Position numbers and translations under genes: made by a program
In this document: positions 32,543-41,841 of the stretch, piece by piece
Layout: every line of letters begins with the position of its first letter
Position numbering within the stretch: position 1 is the first letter of the stretch
NCBI GenBank assembly: GCA_050186725.1
Contig: JBFWYG010000009.1
Coordinates: 51,544 to 115,543, forward strand
Reading direction: 5' to 3'
Source of the DNA: JADJYF01 sp050186725
Lineage (GTDB): Bacteria > Pseudomonadota > Gammaproteobacteria > Ga0077536
DNA length: 64,000 nucleotides
The notes under the pieces: generated by a model
The model's database searches: none
The model's input: only the letters and a program-made list of their open reading frames with translations
Told to the model about the DNA's origin: nothing

Positions 32543-34665
32543 GCGAAGCCGGCGCGCAGGCGCAAGTCCGGGGTGAGCGCGCGCGACAGGCCGCCGGAGA
32601 AGCTGCCGTGCACTTCGCTCGCGCCGTCGTCGCGCTCGAGCCAATGCACGGCGTAGCCGAACACCACGTCCACCCAGCCGAAAGGCGCGGCGCTGAGTTC
32701 GAGCGCGCTGCTCGCGATGTGCAGCGTGCGCGACTGGCTGAAGGGGCGCAGGCCGAACGTCACGGCGTCGAAGCGCGTGGGCGTGCCGCCGCCCGAGCCG
32801 TCGCCACCGCTGCCGCAGCCGCTGCCGGCCGGTGGCACGTTGACCACCGGCGTGGTGTCCGGCGACTGGGCGCCGGTCAACGCCGTGGCGCTGGTCGGCG
32901 CGACCAGGAACACGGCGAGTCCGCCGGGACCGCCGGTCGGCGGCTCGGACGGTCCCCAGAAACCATTGGCATCGACCTGGCGCAGCTCGAGCGCCGCGTA
33001 GGCGGGCGGGCGGCCGCCGCTGCTGGTGGCGGAGAATCGCAGCATCTCGGCGAGCGTCGCGCGCTCGTAGGTCCAGCGCGCGGTCTCGCCGTCGAACAGC
33101 GGATCGGCCGCGCCGTTCGAGCCGCCCGGACGCTGCCAGCCGATGCGTGCGCGGAAACGATAGTTGTTGATCACGTCGCCCGCGCCGGGCGCGGCGAAGG
33201 TGCTGGCGTTGCCGGTGCTCGCGTCGCTGCTGGGGTCGTAGAGCAGGTTCCAATCGCTGATGTCGAGACCCTGGTCGGGCAGCAGATAGAGGCGCGACGC
33301 GTAGGCCGCGGGCACCGCCGGGCCCGAACCGCCGTTGACGAAGAAGTTACCGGCCGCGAGGCTCTTGAAGCTGAAATCGACGCCCCCGCGTCCGTTGTCG
33401 CTCATCGTGAGGCTGGCGATGGGTTCGTTGTCGCCGGCTGCGTTGGTCGCGCCGAAGTTGTTGGTCGCGAGGTAGTTGAACAAGAGCGTGGCGCTGGTCG
33501 CGTTGCCGACGGTGACGGGGCGCGGCTTGACGGGCGGCGGCAGGCGCGGCACGTCGCGGGTCAGGCAGTCCTGGCTGAAGTGCTCCTGGCGTGCTTCGAC
33601 CATCCAGGTCAGCGACCCGCCCCAGTCGTGGGCCACGCTCAACTCGTTATGCAGGCCGAACACCCGCGAGTCGGCGTCGTCGGCGAAGGTGCCGCGCACA
33701 TGCGGGTCGTCGAGCCTGGGCGCGAACGGCGAGCTGTAGCGGTTGGTGTTCTCGGCCAGCGTGTTGACGTAGGCCCAGCCGCGATCGGCCAGTCGCCCGG
33801 CCGGATCCCACTCGAAGCCGGCCTGGAGAGTCAGTGTTTCGTCGTCGTCGACCCGCTGCCAGCGCGGGCGGTTGGTGAAGCCGTCGCTGTCGTCATCCAC
33901 CACCGTGCCGGGCGCGCCGTAGCCACCGCGACTGTAGGTGAAGGTGCCGCCCAGCGTGAGTTCGTCGTTCACCCGGTGCCAGCCGTTCAGGTAGGCATGG
34001 TTGCGCTCGCGGTCGCTGTTGGCGCGCAGACCGCCGTGCTCGAGGGTGGTCTCGCGCAGGCTCGCCGAGAGTGGAAAGCCGTCGCGCGCGCTGCGTCCGG
34101 CGGCCGCGAACACGCCGCTGGTCTCATTGCCCCAGCCGTAGGTGCCGTAGACCCGATGATGATCGCCGCTGCCGTACTCGGCGTGGGTGGTGGCGCTTCG
34201 GCCCGGCTCGGCCTGGCGGGTGATGACGTTGATCACCGCTCCCACCGCGCCATCGCCGTACAAGGTCGAACTCGCGCCGGTCGTGAGCTTGATGCGCGCG
34301 ATGTTCTCGGCCGGGATGAGCGTCGGGTCGAACTGGCCGTCGAAGGTGTTGCCGAAGGGCACGCCGTTCAAGAGCAGCTTGACCTGCCGCGTGCGGTAGC
34401 CGCGCACGTCGATGCGCGGGCTGCCGTTGCCGCCGGTGCGCACGTTGAGCCCGGGCAGCAGCTCCAGCGCATCCTCGAGGCTGCGCGCGCCGCGCAGCTC
34501 GATGTCGGCGCGATCGACCGAGTAGACGGTGGCGACGCGCTCGACGGTCGGCTGCCGGGCGCTCACCACCACTTCGTTCAGCCCGTCGGGGGCGTCGGCG
34601 GCGCGCGCGACAGGGGTGCCGAGGAGTACGCCGGCCAGGCCCAGAATCGGAAGATGCCTGCACAT
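32543..34665 (-). CDS. TonB-dependent outer-membrane receptor, C-terminus lost in gap
   Basis: About 707 residues from the ATG at 34665 (signal peptide ending ARAAD) to the gap. The plug domain is complete: LNEVVVSARQ, the SLEDALELLPGLNVR and RGYRTRQVKLLLNGVPFG segments and GASSTLYGDGAVGAVINVITR. Barrel strands follow, with long Gly/Ser/Asn-rich loops (for example a GSGCGSGGDGSGGG segment near residue 610). The TonB-box-like EVVVSA is near the mature N-terminus. It is divergent from a ModE-like regulator and upstream of TupA genes, so import of a molybdate/tungstate-related compound is suspected. The last barrel strands are missing. Confidence 0.9.
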
Positions 34666-34745
34666 TTGGGTCGCGAAAGGCGTCAAGTATTCTGGAGATG
34701 GCTGGTCGCGCACACTACCGAGGCGACGGCACAGGCCTCAATCAG

Positions 34746-34763
34746 CATATTCGTTCATATATG
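34746..34763. promoter_or_regulatory. AT-rich palindrome between TonB receptor and ModE-like regulator
   Basis: CATAT-TCGTTCAT-ATATG, perfect 5-base arms in an AT-rich island within the 162-base divergent intergenic region. It has the flavour of ModE-type TATAT-rich operators but does not match the E. coli consensus closely. Probable binding site of the adjacent regulator. Confidence 0.5.
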
Positions 34764-34827
34764 GAAGCCGCGGCGCACAGTCGGGCGCGGGAACAGGAGT
34801 CCGTGTGACCAGCACTTCCCCCACGTC

Positions 34828-35892
34828 ATGGACTCGTCCATGAAAATTGGCCTCGACCTCGCCTGGCGCATCGAACTGGACGGCGTGGAGTACGTCCTCG
34901 AACCATTGCTCTTCGAACTGCTGGCCGCGGTGGAGAAGGGCGGTCACCTGAACTACGCCTCGCGCGCCACCGAGGTGTCCTACCGTCACGCCTGGGGCCT
35001 GATGCGCACCTGGGAGGCGCGCTTCAAGGCGCCATTGGTGGATCTGCAGCGTGGCCGTGGCGCGACCCTCACGGACATCGGTCGCGCCCTGCTCGAGGCG
35101 CGCGAGCGAGCCCAGCTCGCGACCGGGCCGACGCTCGCGGAGGTCGCGGGCGAGGCCAGTGCTCTCCTTCAGCAAAGCATGGGCGGTGCACGCGTCGGCC
35201 TGCGGGTCGCGTCGAGTCACAGCGATCTGCTCACCGGCCTGGTCGACGCGCTGGATGCGTCGCGCTGGCAGGTGGTACTGGACGTCATCGGCAGCGAGGC
35301 GGCATTGCGGCGCTACCAGCGCGGGGAGATCGACATCGCCGGCTTCCACCTGCCGCTCGGCGAACTCGGGCCGACGGTCGGGCTCAAGCTGCTCGCCTTG
35401 CTGGACGACGCGCGCGACCAGGTCTTCCTGCTCGAGATGCGCGCCCTCGGCCTGATCTCGCGGCCCGAGGCGCCGGTCACCGCGCTCGAGACCCTGCCGC
35501 GGAGCGGCCTGCGCTTCATCAATCGTCAGCCCGGCGCCGGCACCCGCCTGGTGTTCGACGGGCTGCTTGGGCTGCGCGGTATTCCGCCCGGCGAGATCAC
35601 CGGCTACCGCAACGAGGAATACACGCATTCGGCGGTCGCGGCGATGGTGGCGAGTGGCGGCGCCGACGCGGGGTTCGGCACCGCCAGCGCGGCGGCGCGC
35701 TTCGGGCTGCACTTTCAGCCGTTCGTCCAGGAGCGCTTCTACCTGTGCCTGCGTCGTTCGGCCCGGCGCGAGGTCAGCGACGCGGTGACGGCCTACGTCA
35801 CCTCGGTGCTGAACGCCGGGCCCAGGCCCGCGAGCATGAACCCGGTCCAGCCCGGCGTGGGCCTCTTGCGGCGGCTGCACGCCGCGCTGTGA
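34828..35892 (+). CDS. ModE-like HTH regulator with periplasmic-binding-protein-type sensor domain
   Basis: 354 residues from the ATG at 34828 (an in-frame ATG four codons later, 34840, is also possible). The N-terminal winged helix matches ModE/LysR-type HTH_1: LFELLAAVEKGGHLNYASRATEVSYRHAWGLM, then PLVDLQRGRGATLTDIGRALL. Residues about 125-345 form a PBP-like domain (PF12727-type: VASSHSDLL, RYQRGEIDIAGFHLP, RSGLRFINRQPGAGTRLVFD, GGADAGFGTASAA), a fusion seen in one-component molybdate/tungstate regulators. It is divergent from the TonB receptor, which it likely controls. The ligand is inferred from family and context. Confidence 0.85.
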   Translation: MDSSMKIGLDLAWRIELDGVEYVLEPLLFELLAAVEKGGHLNYASRATEVSYRHAWGLMRTWEARFKAPLVDLQRGRGATLTDIGRALLEARERAQLATGPTLAEVAGEASALLQQSMGGARVGLRVASSHSDLLTGLVDALDASRWQVVLDVIGSEAALRRYQRGEIDIAGFHLPLGELGPTVGLKLLALLDDARDQVFLLEMRALGLISRPEAPVTALETLPRSGLRFINRQPGAGTRLVFDGLLGLRGIPPGEITGYRNEEYTHSAVAAMVASGGADAGFGTASAAARFGLHFQPFVQERFYLCLRRSARREVSDAVTAYVTSVLNAGPRPASMNPVQPGVGLLRRLHAAL

Positions 35893-35910
35893 GCGCGGCG
35901 TGGCGGCGCC

Positions 35911-37071
35911 TTACTTCTTCAGCACCTTCGCGCAGGATTCGAGGAAATGGTCGACGTTGGCGCCGTTGATACCGGCGACGTTGATGCGGCTCGAGCCCAC
36001 CATGTAGATGCCGCATTCCTGGCGCAGGCGATCGACCTCCGCCGGCGTGATGCCGAGGAAGGAGAACATGCCGCGCTGCCGGCGGATGAAGCCGAAGTCC
36101 TGGCCGGTCACCGCGGTGAGTTTCTGCGCCAGCAGTTCGCGCAGGCCGTTGATGCGGTCGCGCATCGCGTCCAGTTCCTTCACCCAGGCGACGTTCAGCG
36201 CTTCGTCGCCGAGGATGATCTCGACGATCGCCGCGCCGTGGGCCGGCGGCATGGAATAGCTGGTGCGCACCACCGAGTCGAGCTGGCTCTGGATGGCCGG
36301 CGCGCGCGCGGCGTCCGACGTGACCACCTGCAGCGCGCCGACGCGTTCACGGTACAGACCGAAATTCTTCGAGTAGGAACTGGCGACGATCACTTCGGGG
36401 CAGACGTCCGCCACGATGCGCAGCCCCGCGACGTCCTCTTCCAGGCCGTCGCCCAGGCCCTGGTAGGCGAGGTCGATGTAGGGCGTCAGTCCCCGTTCGA
36501 CCATGATCTTCGCCGCCTCGCGCCAGGTCTCGGCGTCCAGATCGACGCCCGAAGGGTTGTGGCAGCAGCCGTGCAGCAGCACCAGGTGGCCGCTCGGGAT
36601 CTTGCGGAACGCGTCCAGCATGGCCGCCGCGTTCAGTCCGCGTGTCGCCTTGTCGTAGTAGGGGTAGGTCTCGATCTTGATGCCGGCGCTGCCGAGCAGC
36701 GGCACGTGGTTGGCCCAGGTCGGGTCGCTCACCCAGATGGTCGCATCGCTGCGCGCGCGCTTGACCAGTTCCGCGCCGATGCGCAGCGCGCCGCAGCCGC
36801 CGGGGGTCTGCACGCCGGCCACGCGCTTGTCGCGCACCACTGCGTGCTTGCCGCCGAACATGAGCTTGCGCACCAGCTCGTTGAAGCCCGGCGTGCCGGG
36901 CGGGCCGATGTAGGTCTTGGTGGTCTCGGACGCGAAGCGCCGGCGCTCGGCCTCGATGACGGTCTCGAGGATCGGCGTGTTGCCCTGTTCGTCACGATAG
37001 ACACCCACGCCCAAGTCGATTTTCTGCGCGCGCGGGTCGTCGCGGAACAGGGCCATCAGGCCGAGGATGGC
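35911..37071 (-). CDS. class I aspartate/aromatic aminotransferase, N-terminus lost in gap
   Basis: 386 residues; only about 15-20 N-terminal residues are missing into the gap, judging by the family start before ILGLMALFRDDPR. PLP-enzyme motifs are complete: KIDLGVGVYRDEQG, TPGGCGALRIGAEL, SDPTWANHVPL, HGCCHNPSGVDL, YIDLAYQGLGDG, the Schiff-base lysine in SSYSKNFGLYRERVG and the substrate carboxylate Arg in SSRINVAGIN. It interconverts aspartate (or Tyr/Phe) and 2-oxoglutarate to the keto acid and glutamate. It converges on the ModE-like gene 18 bases away. Confidence 0.93.
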   Translation of the reverse strand, partial: AILGLMALFRDDPRAQKIDLGVGVYRDEQGNTPILETVIEAERRRFASETTKTYIGPPGTPGFNELVRKLMFGGKHAVVRDKRVAGVQTPGGCGALRIGAELVKRARSDATIWVSDPTWANHVPLLGSAGIKIETYPYYDKATRGLNAAAMLDAFRKIPSGHLVLLHGCCHNPSGVDLDAETWREAAKIMVERGLTPYIDLAYQGLGDGLEEDVAGLRIVADVCPEVIVASSYSKNFGLYRERVGALQVVTSDAARAPAIQSQLDSVVRTSYSMPPAHGAAIVEIILGDEALNVAWVKELDAMRDRINGLRELLAQKLTAVTGQDFGFIRRQRGMFSFLGITPAEVDRLRQECGIYMVGSSRINVAGINGANVDHFLESCAKVLKK

Positions 37072-37171
37072 NNNNNNNNNNNNNNNNNNNNNNNNNNNNN
37101 NNNNNNNNNNNNNNNNNNNNNNNNNNNNNNNNNNNNNNNNNNNNNNNNNNNNNNNNNNNNNNNNNNNNNNN
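37072..37171. other. 100-N scaffold gap
   Basis: A run of 100 N of unknown true length. It contains the start of the aminotransferase gene and the C-terminal codons of the small exported protein gene. Confidence 0.98.
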
Positions 37172-37336
37172 CACGCGCGGTTGCGGCGTGCCGAGCAGCA
37201 GGTCGCGGGCATCGGCGCCGCGGGCGCGGACGAAGGCCTTGGCCTCGGCCTTGGTGATCGGTTCGATGAGCGGCGCGTCGTCGGCGTGGGCGACGACGCT
37301 GGACAGGAGCAGGGCTCCGAGGACGAGACGCTGCAT
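37172..37336 (-). CDS. small exported protein, C-terminus lost in gap
   Basis: First 55 residues only. The ATG at 37336 has GGAGGG nine bases upstream. A clear signal peptide (MQRLVLGALLLSSVVAHADD, cleaved near residue 18) precedes EPITKAEAKAFVRARGADARDLLLGTP. It runs toward the gap and away from dnaE2. Function unknown. Confidence 0.65.
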
Positions 37337-37429
37337 GGTGGCTACCCTCCGTTGTTCTATGCAGGGCATGGCGGCCGGCGCGGCACGAACTTGAGGGCCG
37401 TTGGCGCGTCGCGGCGGCTGGCGCCGGAA

Positions 37430-37449
37430 TACTGTTGTTATATACAGTA
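37430..37449 (+). promoter_or_regulatory. LexA (SOS) box upstream of dnaE2
   Basis: TACTGT-TGTTATAT-ACAGTA, a 20-base near-ideal CTGT-N8-ACAG box, ends 24 bases before the dnaE2 ATG. It includes a possible -10-like TATACA. LexA repression and DNA-damage induction of dnaE2 are strongly implied. Confidence 0.93.
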
Positions 37450-37473
37450 TTCGAAAAGCATCGTGCCCAACCC

Positions 37474-40400
37474 ATGTCCCGTCCCGCCCTGCCCGAGTAC
37501 GCCGAGCTCCATTGCCTGAGCAATTTCAGCTTCCTGCGCGGCGCCTCCCATCCCGAGGAACTGGTGCGCGAGGCCCAGCGCCTCGGCTACCGCGCGCTCG
37601 CGCTCACCGACGAATGCTCGCTCGCCGGCGTGGTGCGCGCCCACGGCGTGGCGCGGGAGCTCGGGCTCGCGCTCATCCTCGGCGTGGAACTGCGCCTGGT
37701 CGACGGACCGCGCGTGGTGCTGCTGGCCGACGACCTGCGCGCCTACCAGCGCATCGCGGCGCTGGTCACCCGCGGCCGGCGGCGCCAGCCCAAGGGCGCC
37801 TACGAACTCCACCTGGCCGACCTCGAGATGCTGGAGGGCGCGGGCCTGGTGATCCTGCTGCCATCCCTGGACGCGGCGGCCGACGAGGCGTCCTGCGCCT
37901 GGCTCGCGTCGCGCTTCCCGGCCCGCCTGTGGCTCGGCGTCGGGCTCTTCTACAGCGGCTACGACGGCCAGCTGCTGGCCCACGCCGAGGCGCTCGGCGC
38001 GCGCCATGGCGTGCCGCTGGTCGCGACCGGCGACGTGCACATGCACTGCCACGCGCGCCAGCCGCTGCAGGACACGCTGACCGCCATCCGCCACCGGACC
38101 ACGGTGATGGCGGCCGGCTGGCACTTGTTTCCCAATGCCGAACGCTACCTGCGGCCGCGCGAGCGCCTGGCGCGCATCTACCCACGCCGGCTGCTGGACG
38201 AGACGCTCGCCGTCGCCGCGCGCTGTCGCTTCAGCCTGACCGAGCTGCGCTACCGCTACCCGGCGGAGCTGGTGCCGGCGGGCGCCACGCCCGCCTCGCA
38301 CCTGCGCCGGCTGACCGAGGACGGCATGGCGCGCCGCTGGCCGGACGGCGTGCCGGACAAGGTGCGCGCGCAGGTCGAGCACGAGCTCGCGCTCATCGCC
38401 GAGCTCGGCTACGAGGCCTTCTTCCTCACGGTGCACGACCTGGTGATGTTCGCCCGTGGCCGCGGCATCCTGTGCCAGGGACGCGGTTCGGCGGCCAACT
38501 CGGCGGTGTGCTTCTGTCTCGGCATCACCGAGGTCGACCCGGCGCGCATGGAGATGCTGTTCGAGCGCTTCATTTCCAAGGAGCGCAACGAGCCGCCGGA
38601 CATCGACGTCGATTTCGAGCACGAGCGGCGCGAGGAGGTCATCCAGTACGTCTACCGTCGCTACGGCCGCGAACGCGCGGCGCTGGCCGCGACGGTCATC
38701 ACCTACCGCCTGCGCAGCGCCGTGCGTGACGTCGGCAAGGCGCTCGGCATGAGCCTCGAGCAGGTCGAACGCCTGGCCGGCAATCTCTACTGGTGGGATC
38801 GCGGCCAGCTCATCGATGAGCGCCTGCGCGAGGTGGGCTTCGACCCGGCCAACCCGGTGATCGCGCGCCTGGTGAACCTGGTCGGCCAGATCCTCGGCTT
38901 TCCGCGCCATCTCTCGCAGCACGTCGGCGGCTTCGTGATCTCCGACCAGCCGCTCTACGAACTGGTGCCGATCGAGAACGCGGCGATGGCCGAGCGCACC
39001 GTCATCCAATGGGACAAGGACGACCTCGACGCGCTCGGCCTGCTCAAGGTCGACTGCCTGTGCTTGGGCATGTTGAGCGCCATCCGCCGCAGCTTCGATC
39101 TCATCGAGGCTTTCGACGGTCGGCGCCTCACCATGGCGACCGTGCCGGCCGAGGACCCGGCCACCTACGAGATGATCCAGCACGCCGACACGGTCGGCGT
39201 GTTCCAGATCGAATCCCGCGCGCAGATGGCCATGCTGCCGCGCCTGAAGCCGCGCTGCTATTACGATCTCGTGATCGAAATCGCGATCATCCGTCCCGGG
39301 CCCATTCAGGGCGAGATGGTGCATCCCTACCTGCGTCGGCGTAACGGCGAGGAGGCGGTGGACTATCCGAGCGAGGCGGTGCGCGACGTGCTGGCGCGCA
39401 CGCTGGGCGTGCCCCTGTTCCAGGAGCAGGTGATCAAGCTCGCGATGGTCGCGGCCGGCTTCACCCCGGGCGAGGCCGATCACTTGAGGCGCTCCATGGC
39501 GGCCTGGAAGCGCAACGGCGGGCTCGAGCATTTTCGCGAGCGCCTGCTCTCCGGTATGCGCGAGCGCGGCTACGCGGAGGACTTCGCCGAGCGCATCTTT
39601 CACCAGATCGAAGGCTTCGGCGAATACGGCTTCCCCGAGTCCCATTCGGCGAGCTTCGCGCTGCTCGCCTATGTCTCGGCCTGGCTCAAGCGTCACGAAC
39701 CGGCGGCCTTTCTCGCCGCGCTCCTGAACAGCCAGCCCATGGGCTTCTACGGGCCGGCGCAGCTGATCCAGGACGCGCGCCGCCACGGTGTCGAAGTGCG
39801 GCCGCCGGACGTGCAGGCGAGCGACTGGGAATCGGGGCTCGAGCCGCTGCAACCGGGCGCGCGGACGCCGGCCGTGCGCCTGGGCCTCGACCGGGTCAAG
39901 GGCCTGAACGCCGAGGCGGGCGCGCGCGTCGCCACTGCCCGCGCGGCGCGGCCGTTTGTCGATGTCACCGATCTCGCGCGCCGCGCCGAGCTCGATCGCG
40001 GCGCGGTGCGTGCGCTGTCGCGGGCCGGCGCGCTGGCCTCCCTGGCCGGCCATCGCCACCACGCGGCCTGGGCCGCGCTCGGCATCGAGGCGCCGCTCGC
40101 GGTGCTGCCCGAGGCGCGTATCCGCGAGGCCGCGCCGCTGCTGCGCCGGCCAGGGGAGGGCGAGGACATCGTCGCCGATTACGCGCATCTCGGCTTCACG
40201 CTCGGACGCCATCCGCTCGCCCTGCTGCGCGAGCGCCTGCGTCGGCAGCACTGCGTGACCGCGGCCGAGCTGGCGCGGAGCGAACCCGGCACGCGAGTGC
40301 GCACCGCGGGGCTCGTCATCACCCGTCAGCGGCCGGGCACCGCCACCGGCGTGGTGTTCGTGACGCTGGAGGACGAGACCGGCTCGATCAACGTCATCGT

Positions 40401-40572
40401 GTGGTCCAGCCTGGTCGAGGCGCAGCGTCGCGAGCTCCTGCACGCCCGGCTGATGGGCGTGGTGGGAGAGGTGCAGCGCGACGGCGAGGTGGTGCACCTG
40501 GTGGCCCAGCGCCTGTCCGATCACTCGTCTCTGCTCGGGCGCCTGCTGGCCCCGTCGCGGGACTTCCACTGA
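37474..40572 (+). CDS. dnaE2: error-prone DNA polymerase DnaE2 (ImuC)
   Basis: 1032 residues, a typical DnaE2 length (shorter than replicative DnaE1). The ATG at 37474 is chosen because the LexA box occupies the region just upstream. The PHP domain opens with AELHCLSNFSFLRGASHP (about 8-25); the palm carries the catalytic acidic motif PPDIDVDFEHERREE (about 371-385) and GRGSAANSAVCFCLGI; then FLTVHDLVMFARGRG, the finger/thumb region, helix-hairpin-helix segments and an OB-fold near the C-terminus (TAGLVITRQRPGTATGVVFV). It performs mutagenic translesion synthesis in the SOS response. imuA and imuB, its usual partners, are not adjacent, so they must lie elsewhere or be absent. Confidence 0.96.
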   Translation: MSRPALPEYAELHCLSNFSFLRGASHPEELVREAQRLGYRALALTDECSLAGVVRAHGVARELGLALILGVELRLVDGPRVVLLADDLRAYQRIAALVTRGRRRQPKGAYELHLADLEMLEGAGLVILLPSLDAAADEASCAWLASRFPARLWLGVGLFYSGYDGQLLAHAEALGARHGVPLVATGDVHMHCHARQPLQDTLTAIRHRTTVMAAGWHLFPNAERYLRPRERLARIYPRRLLDETLAVAARCRFSLTELRYRYPAELVPAGATPASHLRRLTEDGMARRWPDGVPDKVRAQVEHELALIAELGYEAFFLTVHDLVMFARGRGILCQGRGSAANSAVCFCLGITEVDPARMEMLFERFISKERNEPPDIDVDFEHERREEVIQYVYRRYGRERAALAATVITYRLRSAVRDVGKALGMSLEQVERLAGNLYWWDRGQLIDERLREVGFDPANPVIARLVNLVGQILGFPRHLSQHVGGFVISDQPLYELVPIENAAMAERTVIQWDKDDLDALGLLKVDCLCLGMLSAIRRSFDLIEAFDGRRLTMATVPAEDPATYEMIQHADTVGVFQIESRAQMAMLPRLKPRCYYDLVIEIAIIRPGPIQGEMVHPYLRRRNGEEAVDYPSEAVRDVLARTLGVPLFQEQVIKLAMVAAGFTPGEADHLRRSMAAWKRNGGLEHFRERLLSGMRERGYAEDFAERIFHQIEGFGEYGFPESHSASFALLAYVSAWLKRHEPAAFLAALLNSQPMGFYGPAQLIQDARRHGVEVRPPDVQASDWESGLEPLQPGARTPAVRLGLDRVKGLNAEAGARVATARAARPFVDVTDLARRAELDRGAVRALSRAGALASLAGHRHHAAWAALGIEAPLAVLPEARIREAAPLLRRPGEGEDIVADYAHLGFTLGRHPLALLRERLRRQHCVTAAELARSEPGTRVRTAGLVITRQRPGTATGVVFVTLEDETGSINVIVWSSLVEAQRRELLHARLMGVVGEVQRDGEVVHLVAQRLSDHSSLLGRLLAPSRDFH

Positions 40573-40583
40573 GCGCGTTCGCC

Positions 40584-40611
40584 TTACAAGTCTGCCCGAT
40601 TCCAGTACAAT
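40584..40611 (+). promoter_or_regulatory. serC: probable sigma-70 promoter of serC-serA
   Basis: TTACAA (40584-40589) and TACAAT (40606-40611) are separated by 16 bases, a good housekeeping promoter, 31-43 bases upstream of the serC start region. It is followed by a C-rich stretch and T6. Confidence 0.6.
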
Positions 40612-40654
40612 CCCGGCCCCTTTTTTGCGCTGCCGCAAATGCATGAGTAGAGAG

Positions 40655-41818
40655 ATGCAGAAACCCAGCACACGTCCCCAGAACCCTTGTTTTTCGTCAG
40701 GTCCCTGCCCCAAGCGGCCGGGCTGGTCCACCGCCGCCCTGGACAACGCCCTGGTCGGCCGCTCGCACCGTTCCAAGCCCGGCGCCGCGCGCCTCAAGGC
40801 CGCCATCGACGAGACCCGCGCGGTGCTCGGCGTACCGGCCGACTACCGCATCGGCATCGTCGCCGGCTCCGATACCGGCGCGGTCGAACTCGCGCTGTGG
40901 AGCCTGCTCGGCGCGCGCGGCGTGGACGTCCTCGCCTGGGAGAGCTTCGGCTCGGAATGGGTCACCGACGTGCTGGACGTGCTGAAGGTGAAAGACGCGC
41001 GCAAGTTCGTCTCGGCCTATGGTGAACTGCCGGACCTCGGCGCGGTGGATTTCGCCAACGACGTGGTGTTCGTGTGGAACGGCACGACCTCGGGCGTGAA
41101 GCTGCCGCATGGCGACTGGATCCCGGCCGACCGTGCCGGGCTCACCATCTGCGACGCGACCTCGGCGGCCTTCGCCATGGAACTGCCGTGGGACAAGCTC
41201 GACGTCGTGACCTTCTCCTGGCAGAAGGTGCTGGGCGGCGAGGGCGCGCACGGCGTGATCATCCTCTCGCCGCGCGCCGCCGAGCGACTCGTGACCTACA
41301 CCCCACCGTGGCCGCTGCCCAAGCTGTTCCGCCTGGCGAAGAAGGGCAAGCTCGACGAGGCGGTGTTCGAGGGCGCGACCATCAACACGCCGTCCATGCT
41401 GTGCGTCGAGGACTACCTGGACGCGCTGCGCTGGGCGGCCGGCCTCGGTGGCCTGTCGGCGCTCTGCGCGCGCTCGCAGAAGAATCTCGCGGTGCTGGAC
41501 GCCTGGGTCGCGAAGACGCCCTGGGTGGAATTCCTGGCCGCCAACCCGGCCGAGCGCTCGAGCACGTCCATCTGTCTCAAGGTCGTCGCCGACTGGTTCG
41601 GCAAGCTCGGCGAGAACGAGCAGGCCGACTTCACCAAGCAGCTGTCTGCGCTCTTGGAAAAGGAAGGCGTGGCCTACGACATCAACGGCTATCGCAACGC
41701 GCCGCCGGGGCTCCGCATCTGGGGCGGGGCGACAGTCGAGGCCGCCGATCTCGAGGCCCTCACGCCGTGGCTCGACTGGGCCTACGCCGAGCTCGCCGCG
41801 AAGTACACCGGCGCCTGA
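40655..41818 (+). CDS. serC: phosphoserine aminotransferase (alternative SerC family)
   Basis: 387 residues from the ATG at 40655; an in-frame ATG at 40643 would add four residues, and no strong ribosome site decides between them. It resembles the TIGR01365-type SerC: NPCFSSGPCPKRPGW, HRSKPGAARLKAAI, AGSDTGAVELALW, VVFVWNGTTSGV, the PLP lysine in FSWQKVLGGEGAHG and YRNAPPGLRIW. It makes 3-phosphoserine from 3-phosphohydroxypyruvate in serine synthesis. The serA start lies 23 bases downstream. Confidence 0.93.
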   Translation: MQKPSTRPQNPCFSSGPCPKRPGWSTAALDNALVGRSHRSKPGAARLKAAIDETRAVLGVPADYRIGIVAGSDTGAVELALWSLLGARGVDVLAWESFGSEWVTDVLDVLKVKDARKFVSAYGELPDLGAVDFANDVVFVWNGTTSGVKLPHGDWIPADRAGLTICDATSAAFAMELPWDKLDVVTFSWQKVLGGEGAHGVIILSPRAAERLVTYTPPWPLPKLFRLAKKGKLDEAVFEGATINTPSMLCVEDYLDALRWAAGLGGLSALCARSQKNLAVLDAWVAKTPWVEFLAANPAERSSTSICLKVVADWFGKLGENEQADFTKQLSALLEKEGVAYDINGYRNAPPGLRIWGGATVEAADLEALTPWLDWAYAELAAKYTGA

Positions 41819-41841
41819 GCGGCGCCTGACGGAGATTCAGA

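Noticed and set aside
31816..34713. A single 965-residue minus-strand protein joining the TonB receptor and the TiaS-like protein
   Set aside because: The join is created by an N run of arbitrary length; the two halves belong to unrelated families.
32041..35892. A 1283-residue plus-strand frame containing the ModE-like protein
   Set aside because: It reads through 100 N and the antisense strand of the TonB receptor. Only the C-terminal 354 residues (from 34828) show protein-family features.
37435..37473. An earlier dnaE2 start inside the LexA box
   Set aside because: It would place the start codon within the operator; the ATG at 37474 begins with the conserved PHP N-terminus.
37438..40806. 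A 1122-residue minus-strand open frame opposite dnaE2
   Set aside because: It is a high-GC antisense shadow (His/Arg/Gly/Gln-rich, no motif); dnaE2 on the other strand is unmistakable.
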